This document shows positions 10,047 to 20,767 of a DNA stretch of 64,000 bases, one piece after another. The DNA comes from Cryptomeria japonica (lineage: Eukaryota; Streptophyta; Pinopsida; Cupressales; Cupressaceae). A program made the translations under genes and the position numbers. The stretch lies in NCBI RefSeq assembly GCF_030272615.1, contig NC_081414.1, positions 232,920,733 to 232,984,732 on the forward strand, read 5' to 3'. Under the pieces are notes generated by a model. That model was not told the DNA's origin, searched no databases, and saw only the letters and a list, made by a program, of their open reading frames with translations. The stretch's first letter is position 1; each line of letters starts with the position of its first letter.

Positions 10047-11426
10047 ATGGTTGAAACCCGTCTTCAAAAATCTAGGAGAAAAGCTAAAGAAGCTCAAGGG
10101 TCCGCCAACATGAGTTCTTATGAGTATGACAATGACTTATTTTTCAATCCTGAGCACACTACATTACTTGACATGGATGTTTATAGACACATTCCAAATG
10201 TGGAAAACGCAGACACTACAAACAACAAGGCTACACACAATGACAATGTGGACAACTTTTCAATACAATCGGCAGATATAGAAGAATCCATAATGAATCC
10301 TCATTTCAATAGATTGGTTGAAGAGATAATGAAGAGGGATAGACAATACTTCTTACACATGATGGCACAAAGTGGAGCTAAAATACCTCATGACTTTGAC
10401 ATGTCTCAACTTATGGAAAACCGACCCTCGCAACAGACTCACTCCAACATGGATCAAAGGAGACCCAATAGTGGAGGAAATAGAGGACTGCATATGGTAC
10501 CTGAATCACCTTCAGCTTTGCTTCAAAAACCAGAGGTCCCACATACACATGGTCAAACATATGATACTTACCTTCGAAGACCATTATGGAAGCCTTATGC
10601 AGATAGATATGCTCAATCACATGTTCAAGCTATGGATCAATCAAAACAAGTGGACATTCAAAGGCATGCTCAAAATTTGGACACAAGGAAACCTCATGTC
10701 AAATTTGGGGGCAACACAATAGAACCCGACGTGCCTATTGAATATGGTATATATGCACAAAATAGATATGGGGTTCCTCAACATGAAGCTATGCCAAGTG
10801 CTCCCTATATGCCGCATCAATATAGACCTCCTCCATATGAACATGTCTATGATCAATATCATCCATACATGCAACAAGCTCCTCCTCAAATTGGTGTCCC
10901 AAACATGGGGTATGCTACAAGAAATAGATCTCCTCCCAAGAGCAATTTGGAGCAACAAATAAGACATTTACAAAAGAAAATGGAGGACATGAGTACACCA
11001 AAACCAACATACACTATGAGAGATATATGTCCTTATCCATTTGATAAGAGCATCCCAATGCCTCCATTTCCTGCACACTTTGTGACACCAAAATTTGACA
11101 AGTATAGAGGAAAAGGAGACCCCAAGGCACACATACGACAATTTTTCATAGCCTGCATTGAGGTAGCGGCAGAAGAAACATATTTGATGAGGTTGTTCCC
11201 GCAGAGCTTAGGCGATCAAGCTATGGAATGGTTTTCTCAATTACCTCCTGGTATTAAGTCATGGGGCGACTTAGCAGAGGCATTCATTCAGCATTTCTCC
11301 TACAACATAGAAACAGATATCTCAGTCACTACTTTGTGCAACACTAAGCAAAAGGAGGGAGAATATGCCAAAATGTATACGGTGAAAATGGATAACAATA
11401 ATAACAAGATTGAAAGGCTAACTTGA
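10047..11426 (+). CDS. gag: truncated gag polyprotein of the inverted-LTR element
   Basis: A 459-codon open frame starting MVETRLQKSRRKAKEAQ (basic start). It is followed by a long Pro/Gln/Tyr/His-rich linker and then a retrotransposon gag (capsid) domain at about residues 335-450: FDKYRGKGDPKAHIRQF, LFPQSLGDQAMEWFSQLPPG, W.DLAEAFIQHF. Gag would form the particle that packages element RNA. The real gag sequence stops at 11373; the last about 18 codons are read from the inverted LTR, starting TGTATACGG, and end at a TGA there. The nucleocapsid zinc knuckle and everything downstream are missing. Unlike the older elements around it, this frame has no internal stop, which agrees with the near-identity of the two LTRs and a recent insertion. 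Confidence 0.85.
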   Translation: MVETRLQKSRRKAKEAQGSANMSSYEYDNDLFFNPEHTTLLDMDVYRHIPNVENADTTNNKATHNDNVDNFSIQSADIEESIMNPHFNRLVEEIMKRDRQYFLHMMAQSGAKIPHDFDMSQLMENRPSQQTHSNMDQRRPNSGGNRGLHMVPESPSALLQKPEVPHTHGQTYDTYLRRPLWKPYADRYAQSHVQAMDQSKQVDIQRHAQNLDTRKPHVKFGGNTIEPDVPIEYGIYAQNRYGVPQHEAMPSAPYMPHQYRPPPYEHVYDQYHPYMQQAPPQIGVPNMGYATRNRSPPKSNLEQQIRHLQKKMEDMSTPKPTYTMRDICPYPFDKSIPMPPFPAHFVTPKFDKYRGKGDPKAHIRQFFIACIEVAAEETYLMRLFPQSLGDQAMEWFSQLPPGIKSWGDLAEAFIQHFSYNIETDISVTTLCNTKQKEGEYAKMYTVKMDNNNNKIERLT

Positions 11427-12153
11427 TTCAACCACAAAACCCTAGCCTAACAATAACAAAAATCCACCATAACATATGAAGATTACCTAAGACAATGCAA
11501 ATCACAAGAAATCACAAAGATTATACCATCACATGTCCAATAGGGTTTTGATCTCCATTCTTCCTATCTCCATTGATCTTGCTTGATATATTTGCTCTCA
11601 GATTTTATATGCACAAGAGCTCAACAAAGAACGGAATGTGGTTGCAAGTAGGATCGTAGTGTAGCAAGTTGCATGAAAGATCATTAGCATGAGTGATTAG
11701 GGTCCGATAATGAAGAAAGTATCTCCTTAAATAGAAGACACAATATGAAATGGAGGGTTAAGATTGAGAGGTGTAAAAAGAGAGGTCGGCTAGGATTAGA
11801 GGGTAGGTAGAAGAAATAGTAAAATAATGAAAGGGGTAGGTAGTGTATGAATTAAGAGATGCATGACATGTGTCATGTGTAGAAAAAGCTAATGAATTAA
11901 TTAAATAAATAAAGATTTATTTAATTAATAGTAGAAGTGGGATAATTAAATAAATAAGAATATTTATTTAATTTAGGCAAAGGATAATTTAAATAAATAA
12001 GTGTATTTATTTAAATGAGAAATAAGGCTAGAAGAGGATAAATGAATCAATTAAATAAATAAAGATTTATTTAATCAATAGAAGAATTAGGCTTAGATAA
12101 TTAAATAAATAAAATATTTATTTAATTAGACATGACAATTTTAGTTGTCTACA
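11374..12153 (-). repeat. inverted LTR of the same element
   Basis: The reverse complement of 6915-7694, with the same 780-bp length. Visible differences are single bases (for example the outer end reads TGTAGACAAC here and TGTAGACACC on the left). The five hairpins reappear mirrored at about 11890-12125. Confidence 0.88.
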
Positions 12154-12662
12154 AAAACCATAACTAAATTATTTAATATTCAAAACTTGAAATATAACTT
12201 GCATAATAATGACAATTATGAAACTCGCATATTAATAATTAAATGTGTAACTTGCATGAAGATGAAGAAAGTGTAACTTTGTCATTAATAAATGCAATTA
12301 ATGTATAAGTAATTCACATGAAGCAAGGATAGTGTAAGTTACATGCAAGGTTAAGCAATGTGTTGATTTCTACCACGAGAATAATCACTTATAGAGTCAC
12401 TGGTCCCCAAAATAGCAATTAGTTTAGACATTTGGTTCAAATCATATTAATAATGAATTAATTGCTAAAATGCCAACTAAGTGCCCCAATGGATCTTAAA
12501 TAGATTGAATAATTCTAATTATAAAATCTGATATAATTTAATTTACAATTATAAAATTTACTAAAGATAATTTAATTATGAATTTACCTAAGTTTAATTT
12601 TATTAAACTAAGATTTAAATTAAAAAAAAGAAATTAAGAAATCCAATTGCCGAAAATTAAAT

Positions 12663-12870
12663 TTATTTAGTGGCTTTATTAGTCAAGTGGGAGTGGGGGC
12701 CACAGGTTCCATCACCACTGCAGACCTGCGAGTGCAGGCCCACAGTGATGAGGGGACCGCTGTGGTCCCCTCCACTCCCCTGTGACCATTGCCGTAACAG
12801 TGACCGTAGGGTAGTGGAGGGTACCACTCCCGATGGTTGTCATAACTTCGCCCCCCCTGCGCAGGCCCGA
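12663..12870. promoter_or_regulatory. GC-rich hairpin island in the left LTR
   Basis: About 200 bp of GC-rich DNA in an otherwise AT-rich LTR. A hairpin at 12750-12772 has arms GAGGGGACC and GGTCCCCTC. The copy in the right LTR is at 20411-20617. The position inside an LTR next to a TA run suggests a regulatory or transcription-start region, but no function is shown. Confidence 0.45.
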
Positions 12871-12921
12871 TAATTTATCCAAAATAAATTTTGAAACCAC
12901 TTTGTAGTATTATTTGGTATA

Positions 12922-12925
<4 letters not shown>

Positions 12926-12997
<72 letters not shown>
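12926..12997. repeat. (TA)n microsatellite in the left LTR
   Basis: A run of about 35 TA units. A longer run sits at the same LTR position on the right (20676-20764), so the repeat was present in the ancestral LTR and changed length afterwards. Confidence 0.92.
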
Positions 12998-13001
<4 letters not shown>

Positions 13002-14321
13002 TTTGTTCTAGTTTATTTAATAATATAAGAGAGATATGTATATACAAATGTTATTATAAAAAAAAATAAGAATAAGAATTTAATCACAGGAATGAAACGA
13101 AATAGAGAAATTTGTTTCAGCAATATAACAGATAAGTAGATTATCACAAAGATAGGCAATTGTTTAAATTTTGATTTCACAGAGATCATATCCAACAATT
13201 TTTCTCTTATGTTGAGATAAACAACTTTCTTTGAGAGATTTTCAGGAAAATAGTATTCACAGAGAGAGATTTCTGGAATAAATAAATAATAGAACAATAA
13301 TGAGAAGAATTCATACTTGATATACAATTTCTCATAGTGAGATTCCTAAATACAAATGATTATATGCATAGAGAGAAAAAAAATGACTTACAGAGAGAAA
13401 AAAAAATGAGTTTTTCAAAAAAATAATATAGAGATGTTGAAAAACATGATTTATCTTCTTCTTCTTTTTGATTCAAGATCTTCTCTAGATTTCAAAAAAA
13501 AACTAGAAAAGCAGAATCTGATTTCTTTCTTTTAAATAGATTAAATAAATAGACTAACGAATAAAAGAGAAATCTGCATTTGTATTTTAAAAAGAAAAGA
13601 AATTTTTATCACTACATTTCTTTAATGAAAAATGGATTTCCTTTCTATCTAACAATTGAGAAATGGTTTCTTTCAGAAAGCTATATTCAACTAAAGAATC
13701 TAGGAGGAGATATTTCTTTTGAAAATAAAATGAATTTACATAAGGAATTAACAAATGCAAAGAGGGAACCTGGAGAAGCCTTTTGATGTTGAATCCTCTC
13801 CAAATCTTCAAGCCTAGCCTTCCTTGATCCTTCCTTGCAAGCTTGGAACAAAATTCTTCAAAACAACCTTAACTATTCTTCCAAATGAAAATATGACTAC
13901 TAAAAACAAACTATTTGAGAAAACTTTCTTCAAAGAATAACCAACTCCCTCTTTTGAATACTTGCATACAATATATAGGAAAAATCCCTTAATTCCACTA
14001 TCTAGAGAAATTAATTAAGAATAAGATCCTTTTTCCAATATTGGACCCATGCAAAATTGATTGATATCCTAGTGAAGGGGGTTACATGCAAGGTATTGAA
14101 GATTCCTCTAGAAGATTCTAATTTCTCCTACAACATGTGCCATGATTGGGAATGGGAAAAAGAATAAATGAATAATGCCTATTTAAATTAAATTCTCCAA
14201 GTGTGTATGTGGGTCCATTATTTATTCTTTTATAATATTCATTTAATTATTTTCAATAGCTCAACCAAAGAATATAATAGAATTGTATCATTTCAAAGAG
14301 TGATAAAGGAGGGTTGTGACA

Positions 14322-14334
14322 TCCTCCCCCCCTT
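14322..14334 (-). promoter_or_regulatory. Gypsy-1 polypurine tract
   Basis: On the minus strand AAGGGGGGGAGGA lies immediately before the TGTCAC start of the 3' LTR, the standard place for the plus-strand primer of an LTR element. Confidence 0.85.
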
Positions 14335-14399
14335 AATTTGTGCATCATCCTAATGCACTTATTGAATGTATCCAAAAGAGTATATAGTTCATGATTAGT

Positions 14400-15899
14400 T
14401 TAAAACAAAAAAGGAAACAACTGTTGCATTTCCCTAGTATCTTCCCAGGTGGCATTCTTTTCATCATATTGATTCCATTGTACTTTGCATTGATCAACCT
14501 CTCTATTGCACAATTGGCACTGGCACCTCTCCAAGATTTTGAATGGCTCTATCATTATTCCTCCCATTTCCTAGACCTGTAAAGCATCCCAATTCAAAAT
14601 ATGTTTCTCATCAGGTACATACTTTTTAAGAAGAGATACATGGAAGACATCATGGATTCGGCTCAACTGGGGAGGTAAGGCCAACCGGTATGCAACTGGA
14701 TTAATCCTTTCCAATATTTCAAAAGGCCCAACATAACGAGGTGCAAGCTTAGTCTTTTTCCCAAACCTTATGGAACTCTTGTGTGGCCTAACCCTTAGGA
14801 AGACTTTCTCTCCCACCGCAAACTCCCTTGGTGTCCTGTTCTTGTTTGCATAAATTTTCTGCCTATCTGAGGCTTCCTTCAATCTTTGCCTAATTCCCTT
14901 AGTTTTCCTTTCCATCTCCTTCAACATATCTGGTCCAACAATTACTCTATCTTCAAGACTATCCCAACTCAAAGGTGTTCGACATGGTCTACCATACAAT
15001 GATTCGAAAGGTGCCATTCCCAAAGATGTTTGATATGTATTATTGTAAGCAAACTCTACCAGAGGTAGGTAATCTTCCCATTTCTTCTATTGGTCCATGC
15101 AGTACATGCGAAGTAGGTCTTCCAAAATCTGATTTGTCCTTTCTGTTTGACCGTCGGTTTCAGGATGGTATGTAGTGCTAAAATTTAGTTGAGTTCCCAA
15201 AGCTGTTTGAAGAGTTGTCCAAAACCTTGAAGTGAATCTAGCATCTCTATCTGATATGATTTTCTCTAGCATTCCATGCAACCTAAATATTTCCTTAACA
15301 AAGCGCCTAGCCAAGATAGGTGCATCATCCATCAGATTCCCTGGTATAAAGTGTGTCACCTTAGTGAGTTTGTCAATTACCACCATTATTGTATCATGCC
15401 TAGAAGGTGACATGGGCAACCCTTGCACAAAATCCATGATAATAACTTGCCACTTGCATTGAGATACATCGTGTAATTGTAATAATCCAGCTGGATGCCT
15501 ATGCTCTGCCTTTACTCTTTGACACTCCAAACATTTAGCCACATACTTGACTATGTCATTCTTCATCCCTTGCCAAAAGTATAACTTACTTAGATCTGCA
15601 TAAAGTTTGTTAACCCCCGGGTGCCCTGAGTAAGGGGCATTATGAGCCTCCGACAAGACTACTTCCCTTAAGTCTCCTGAATTAGGAATATAGATTCTAT
15701 TATTGTATCCGAGCAACCCATCTTCATCTAATGTATACCCTTCAACCTTAGGATCAGTTGGATCATATTCTAAAGTCAATTTGAATTGCTCATACCATGG
15801 GTCATGTCCCTGCTCATCCATTACTTGCCTTTTGAAAGAATTTTTGAATGTTGCTATAGTCATCAAGTGTCTCCTCCTACTTAAAGCATCTGGCACCCT
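14400..15899 (-). pseudogene. pol: Gypsy-1 integrase with C-terminal chromodomain
   Basis: The minus-strand frame starts after RNase H. It holds an HHCC zinc-binding region (SGHPGVNKLYADL..., CLECQRVKAEH) and the DDE core: D in MDFVQGLP, D in SDRDARF, E in DGQTERTNQ. A GPF-like end follows ([27 protein letters not shown]). After a TAG at 14571-14573 the same frame encodes a chromodomain-like end (PFKILER..., VDQCKVQWNQYDEKNATWED) up to a TAA at 14400-14402. Integrase joins element DNA to the host; the chromodomain would steer it to marked chromatin. A TAG at 15087-15089 also breaks it. Both stops fit CAG to TAG changes. The chromodomain makes this a chromovirus. Confidence 0.88.
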
Positions 15900-17800
15900 A
15901 TTTTCCTTCCCCTTATTATATTTAATTTCAAAATCATATTCACTTAGAAACTCTAATCACCTTCTTTGTCTAGCATTTAAGTGGGGTTGGGTAAAGATGT
16001 ACTTTAGTCCTTGGTTATCTGACTTTAACTCGAAGGGCTTCCCTAGTAAGAAGTGTCTCCATTTTTGTAGGGCATGCACAATCGTTGCTAACTCTAAGTC
16101 ATGGGATGCATAATTAACTTCATGAGTCTTCAGCTTCCTGGATTCGTAAGCTACTACCCCTTCATCTTGGACAAGTACTCCTCCTAAACCTTCAATAGAA
16201 GCGTCAGTTACGACTATGAAGTGTCCATTCAGATCTGGTACTTTTAGAATGGGTGCTGAAGTTAGTTTCCCCTTCAAAATTTGGAATGCCTTATCACTTT
16301 GTTTTGTCCACACAAACCTTTTACCCTTCCTCTGTAATGAGGTGATGGGGTTTGCTATCTTAGAGAATCCTTCCACAAACCTCCTATAGTACCCTGCTAG
16401 CCCCATAAAGCTTCTTACCTCTGAAACATTTTTAGGGATCGACCATTCTACTATTACCTTTATCTTATCTAGATCAACTACTATTCCTTCCTTTGATATT
16501 ATATGCCCAAGGTAGTGAATCTTTTCCTCGAAGAAGGCACATTTTGACAGTTTCCCATATAACTTATGTTCCCTCAACCTTTGCAAAACAATTTGTAGTT
16601 GTAATAAATATTCCTCCTCATTCCTAGAGTAAATCAATATGTCATCCAGAAATACCAAAACAAATTTGTCCAAGTAGTCATGGAGTACACTATCCATTAG
16701 GTTCATAAATGCAGCTGGGGCATTGGTTACACCGAAAGGAACTACTATGAATTCATAATGCCCATATCTAGTTCTGAAAGCTATCTTTGGAATGTCCTCC
16801 TCCTTAATTCTGAGTTGATGATATCCTGATCGAAGGTTTATCTTTGAGAAAACTATTGCTCCTTTCATTTGGTCAAAAAGATCCTCTATTCGAGGTAAGG
16901 GGTACCTATTCTTTATTGTGACCTTGTTCAACATCCTATAGTCGATGCATAGCCTTAAGGTTCCATCCTTCTTCTTAACGAATAAGACTGGTGCTCCCCA
17001 TGGTGACACACTTGGCCTTATTAATCCCTTAGCTAAGAGCTCCTCTAATTGCACTTTGAGCTCTTGTAATTCAGTTGTGTTCATTCGGTAAGGTGCCCTT
17101 GATACTGGTTCAGCTCCCGGTAGTAAGTCGATAGAAAAGTCAAACTTCATTTTAGGGGGCAAGCCAGGTAATTCTTCTAGACATATATCCTTGAATTCTT
17201 TTAAGAAAGGGGTATTTTCAAAGGTTGGGGTATTTTCCTCTTTTCCTTCATCAATTTCAACCATATAGATTAGGCCTCCTCTTCTTCTTTCCTTCTTTAA
17301 TTGCATGGCTGATATGGTTTCTATATTAATGGGGTTAAACTTTCCTTGGATTTTGACCCTTTCCCCCCAATCATCCAAGCAGTCAACAACTTTGTTATAG
17401 CAATCTACATTAGCTTGATGATCTATTAACCAACTCATTCCAATAATTACATCATATAATCCTAGGGTTGCCACATAGAGATCTACCCTTGTTTCAAACT
17501 CAGGAAATTATACCCTTGCCCTTGGCAAACACTTAGTTACTTCCCTAGTTGCCTTATCCCCATATTGAACCGTCCATGATGACTCCATTTGATTAACTTT
17601 TAATGCATATTTTCTTACTAATTTAGGTGAGATGAAACATTCAGATGACCCAGTGTCAATTAGAATTGAAATCGGTTGTTCAAATAGTGTACCTGTAGTT
17701 TCCACGGGAACATTCTGGAATCTTGCTCTTTGGTTCCTAACCGCTGCCTGAATCCTTTGTTGGGGCCCTTGTTGTGGTTGATTGGCCCTAATCTGACCTT
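15900..17800 (-). pseudogene. pol: Gypsy-1 protease, reverse transcriptase and RNase H
   Basis: On the minus strand: an aspartic protease with ILIDTGSSECFIS (about 17675-17635); RT with [31 protein letters not shown] and the catalytic [13 protein letters not shown] (a FLDD form of the usual YxDD); then RNase H with [12 protein letters not shown], and [13 protein letters not shown] copies the element RNA and RNase H removes the template. The frame is the same as gag and integrase. It is broken by TAA at 17508-17510 and TGA at 15957-15959, the latter in a place where the family has Trp (ARQRRWLEFL-type), so TGG to TGA. Confidence 0.9.
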
Positions 17801-18995
17801 GCATCCTGGGACACTCTCTAGCAAAATGGTTTCCCCCACACATAAAGCATACACCTAGAGGACCTCTCCTGCCTTGATTCCTAGGGGGATCATTCCTTGT
17901 TTCATTGGTCCTGGGTGGATAAGTTATCCTGTTCTACTGGTCATTCCTATTATAGTTGCCTCTATTATTAGTGCCCCTTTTATTATTATTATTTCCATTC
18001 CTCTGATATTGATTAGGGGGTGGCCTTCTTTCGAAAGAATTATTCCTTTAACTTTTGTTGAAGTTAGTGTTCCCCTTGAATTCCTGCTTCGTTTTAAAAG
18101 AGTGGTTCCCATTATAGTTCTGCCCTGCTAGGGTTTGAATCTTCCTCTCTTGCCTTAGGCACTTTTCAAGTAGTTTGTTCATGTTTTTGGGTCCATGCAT
18201 GTCAACCTCTGCCCCTATGTTGGTATTTAGTCCCAAAATGAACTTCCTCGCTTGGCCTTCTTCATCTTTCTGGTACATAGGTACATACTTAAGCAATTTG
18301 GCGAACTTATCCCAATATTGTTGGACTAATAGGGGCTCTTGACGTAGATTATGGAATTCTGTCACCTTCTCATCAAAGAACAATTGAGGGAGCCACCTTT
18401 TTCGGAAGTGGTGAACAAATTGATCCCATGTGATCGTATCCCTGCTATACCCATTTTGCTCCTTGGTGTTGGTCCACCAACTAGCCGCCTCCCCTGTGAG
18501 TTGATAGGAACCCCATAAGGCCTTGGTTGTTTCGCTAAAATCTCTTAGTTCAAAATACTTTTCCATTTCATTTAACCAATTTTCAGCTCCTTCACCATTT
18601 TGCCTCCCATCGAACTTAGGAGGGGTGATTTTTTTCAAATCCTTGGAGAGTTCCAATATGTTATTTTCTTTTCTATTATCCATCATGTTCCCTTGATTGC
18701 TACTAGGGTTTCCATTTTTAGTTCCACTTCAATTTTCAATGTCATTCTGCCTTGCCCTAAGGTCCCGCATTGATTGCTCCAAGAAGTTGATTTTATCCCT
18801 TTGTTCGGTTAGAAGGTTGATTATAGCCTAGACCCCATCTTTGTTATTCCCTAGGTTATGTTGATCCCCTTCATGGTCTTCCTCATGGTTTTCTTCATGG
18901 GTTTCTTCATGATTTTCCTCATGGTTAACTTCCTTTTGTCTCCTAGTGGTAGTACGTCTTCCATTACCCCTTCCTCTTCCTCTTCCTCTAGCCAT
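17801..18995 (-). pseudogene. gag: Gypsy-1 gag with zinc knuckle
   Basis: Likely start ATG at 18995-18993 with an Arg/Gly-rich beginning (MARGRGRGRG), then an acidic His/Glu repeat region. The capsid domain follows (PPKFDGRQNGEGAENWLNEM, GEAASWWTN, W.QFVHHFRKRW, FHNLRQEPLLVQQYWDKF). The C-terminal zinc knuckle is CFMCGGNHFARECP (CX2CX4HX4C) at about 17850-17809. Stops interrupt it at 18828-18830, 18729-18731, 18048-18050 and 17934-17936, all in one frame. Confidence 0.88.
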
Positions 18996-19130
18996 TCTAG
19001 GGTTTACCTGAAAATTAAATTATGTGGTTAGTTCTTGATTTAAGATTTTATAATTTAATCTCTACCATTGTAAAACATTCCCTTAGTTGTGTAAATTGAA
19101 GTGAGCACAAGACCTAGATTTGAATCTTTT

Positions 19131-19141
19131 CTCTAATACCA
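19131..19141 (-). promoter_or_regulatory. Gypsy-1 primer binding site
   Basis: On the minus strand, two bases after the 5' LTR end (TTACA), TGGTATTAGAG matches the initiator-Met tRNA primer site TGGTATCAGAGC with one change. Confidence 0.8.
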
Positions 19142-20410
19142 CATGTAATAACCCACCTTACTTAACCCAACAAAATTTGACCACTTTTTTTGTTTTGTTT
19201 ACTTTAATCATTTGTGTTTGATTCAATCGCATACTTTGGGCATCCATCCATTAGGATTAGGCATTCATCCATCCAAGATGAGCATCTAACCATACGGGTT
19301 AGGCATCTGTCCATACAGAGCAGAAGGTTTCATCTATCCAATACATGATAGGCATCTACCCATACGGGGTAGGCATCTATCCAATTGGGATAGGAGGTGC
19401 TCTGGCTAGAGACTTAGACTCATCGGGACCATTCGGGTCCTGAGTCACTCACTAAGTACTACACTCTTCTAATAGGAGTGCACCGAGGTCGTTGTCCTTA
19501 GGAGAAATCAAAATAACATAATACAAGCTTGAATTCCGCCTTGGGATTTGGCTTAAAGCCTTGGGAAGTCAAGCGAATCCATACGAGATTCCTTCCATGT
19601 ATGCATTGAATTACTTTTTCCCTTTTATTATACTTATCTTTCAAATTAGGATTCTTCTCAATCCTTCTTCTTACCAAAACCGAGACCCCATCCATGAACG
19701 CCTAAGTACTAGGGACAACTCCGTCCCTAGACTGCCTACATACCCGTTTCGGCACGGGATCAAGGCGTAAAGTATGTAGTTCTATTTTCTACTCTATGGT
19801 TTGATGTAAACTGATTAGTGGGTACACAATCCTTTTTAGGGTCAATGTCCCAGATAGTTTCTCTGCGGTTGCTACCCACGGTGGTAGCACTTATTTAATA
19901 TTCAAAATTTGAAATATAACTTGCATAATAATGACAATTATGAAACTCGCATATTAATAATTAAACGTGTAACTTGCATGAAGATGAAGAAAATGTAACT
20001 TTGTCATTAATAAATACAATTAATGTATAAGTAATTCGCATGAAGCAAGGATAGTGTAAGTTACATGCAAGGTTAAGCAATGTGTTGATTTCTACCATGA
20101 GAATAATCACTTATAGAGTCACCGGTCTCAAAAATAGCAATTAGTTTAGACATTTGGTTCAAATCATATTAATAATGAATTAATTGCTAAAATGCCAACT
20201 AAGTGCCCCAATGGATTTTAAATAGATTGAATAATTCTAATTATAAAATTTGATATAATTTAATTTACAATTATTAAATTTACTAAAGATAAATTAATTG
20301 TAAATTTACTAAAGATAATTTAATTATGAATTTACCTAAGTTTAATTTTATTAAAATAAGATTTAAATTAAAAAAAAGAAATTAAGAAATCCAATTGCCG
20401 AAAATTAAAT

Positions 20411-20617
20411 TTATGTAGTGGCTTTATTAGTCAAGTGGGAGTGGGGGCCATGGGTCCCATCACCACTGCGGACCTACGGGTGCAGGCCCGCAGTGATGAG
20501 GGGACCACCGTGGTCCCCTCCACTCCCCTGCGGCCACTGCCGTAATAGTGACCGCAGGGTAGTGGAGGGTACCACTCTCGGTGGTTGTCATAACTCCGCC
20601 CCCCCTACGTTGGCCCG
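20411..20617. promoter_or_regulatory. GC-rich hairpin island in the right LTR
   Basis: The counterpart of 12663-12870. Here the hairpin at 20498-20520 is a longer near-perfect palindrome (arms GAGGGGACCAC and GTGGTCCCCTC around a single C), so the left copy has lost pairing by point changes. Confidence 0.45.
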
Positions 20618-20671
20618 ATAATTTATTCAAAATAAATTTTGAAACCACTTTGTAGTATTATTTGGTATAAA

Positions 20672-20675
<4 letters not shown>

Positions 20676-20764
<89 letters not shown>
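20676..20764. repeat. (TA)n microsatellite in the right LTR
   Basis: About 44 TA units at the same LTR position as the run at 12926-12997. Confidence 0.93.

Positions 20765-20767
<3 letters not shown>

Larger units (their letters stand above)
6915..12153. mobile_element. LTR retroelement with inverted LTRs and truncated gag
   Basis: Two 780-bp sequences that differ at only a few positions by eye lie at 6915-7694 (forward, TGTAGACA...TATACA) and 11374-12153 (reverse complement). They flank a primer-site-like sequence, a 2.35-kb leader and a gag ORF that runs straight into the inverted LTR. The outer ends are both LTR 5' (U3) ends. The insertion is flanked by AAAAC at 6910-6914 and 12154-12158, as expected for integrase action. 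No protease, RT, RNase H or integrase is present. A normal element has direct LTRs, so this one is rearranged. The exact join at the LTR U5 end (TGTATACGG at 11374) argues that it formed before integration. It lies inside the left LTR of Gypsy-1 and so is younger than that element. Confidence 0.85.
12154..14321 (-). repeat. Gypsy-1 left (3') LTR, second part
   Basis: Continues the left LTR after the inverted-LTR element and matches 19893-22087 in order: the AT-rich stretch, the GC-rich island, the (TA)n run and the GA-rich segment up to GGTTGTGACA. Without the insertion the left LTR is about 3.48 kb, against 2.94 kb on the right. Confidence 0.88.

Noticed and set aside
9401-10054. 217-codon ORF upstream of gag in the inverted-LTR element
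   Set aside because: It crosses the motif array and T/C-rich leader, has no protein-like domain, and ends just inside the gag start.
6915-12153. Reading the inverted 780-bp ends as TIRs of a DNA transposon
   Set aside because: The interior has an LTR-type primer site and a retrotransposon gag, the repeats have LTR TG...CA ends, and no transposase is present.
12670-12873. 67-codon ORFs in the GC-rich LTR patches (both LTRs)
   Set aside because: Open because of GC-rich composition. The two LTR copies keep the hairpin, but the encoded peptides have no motif.
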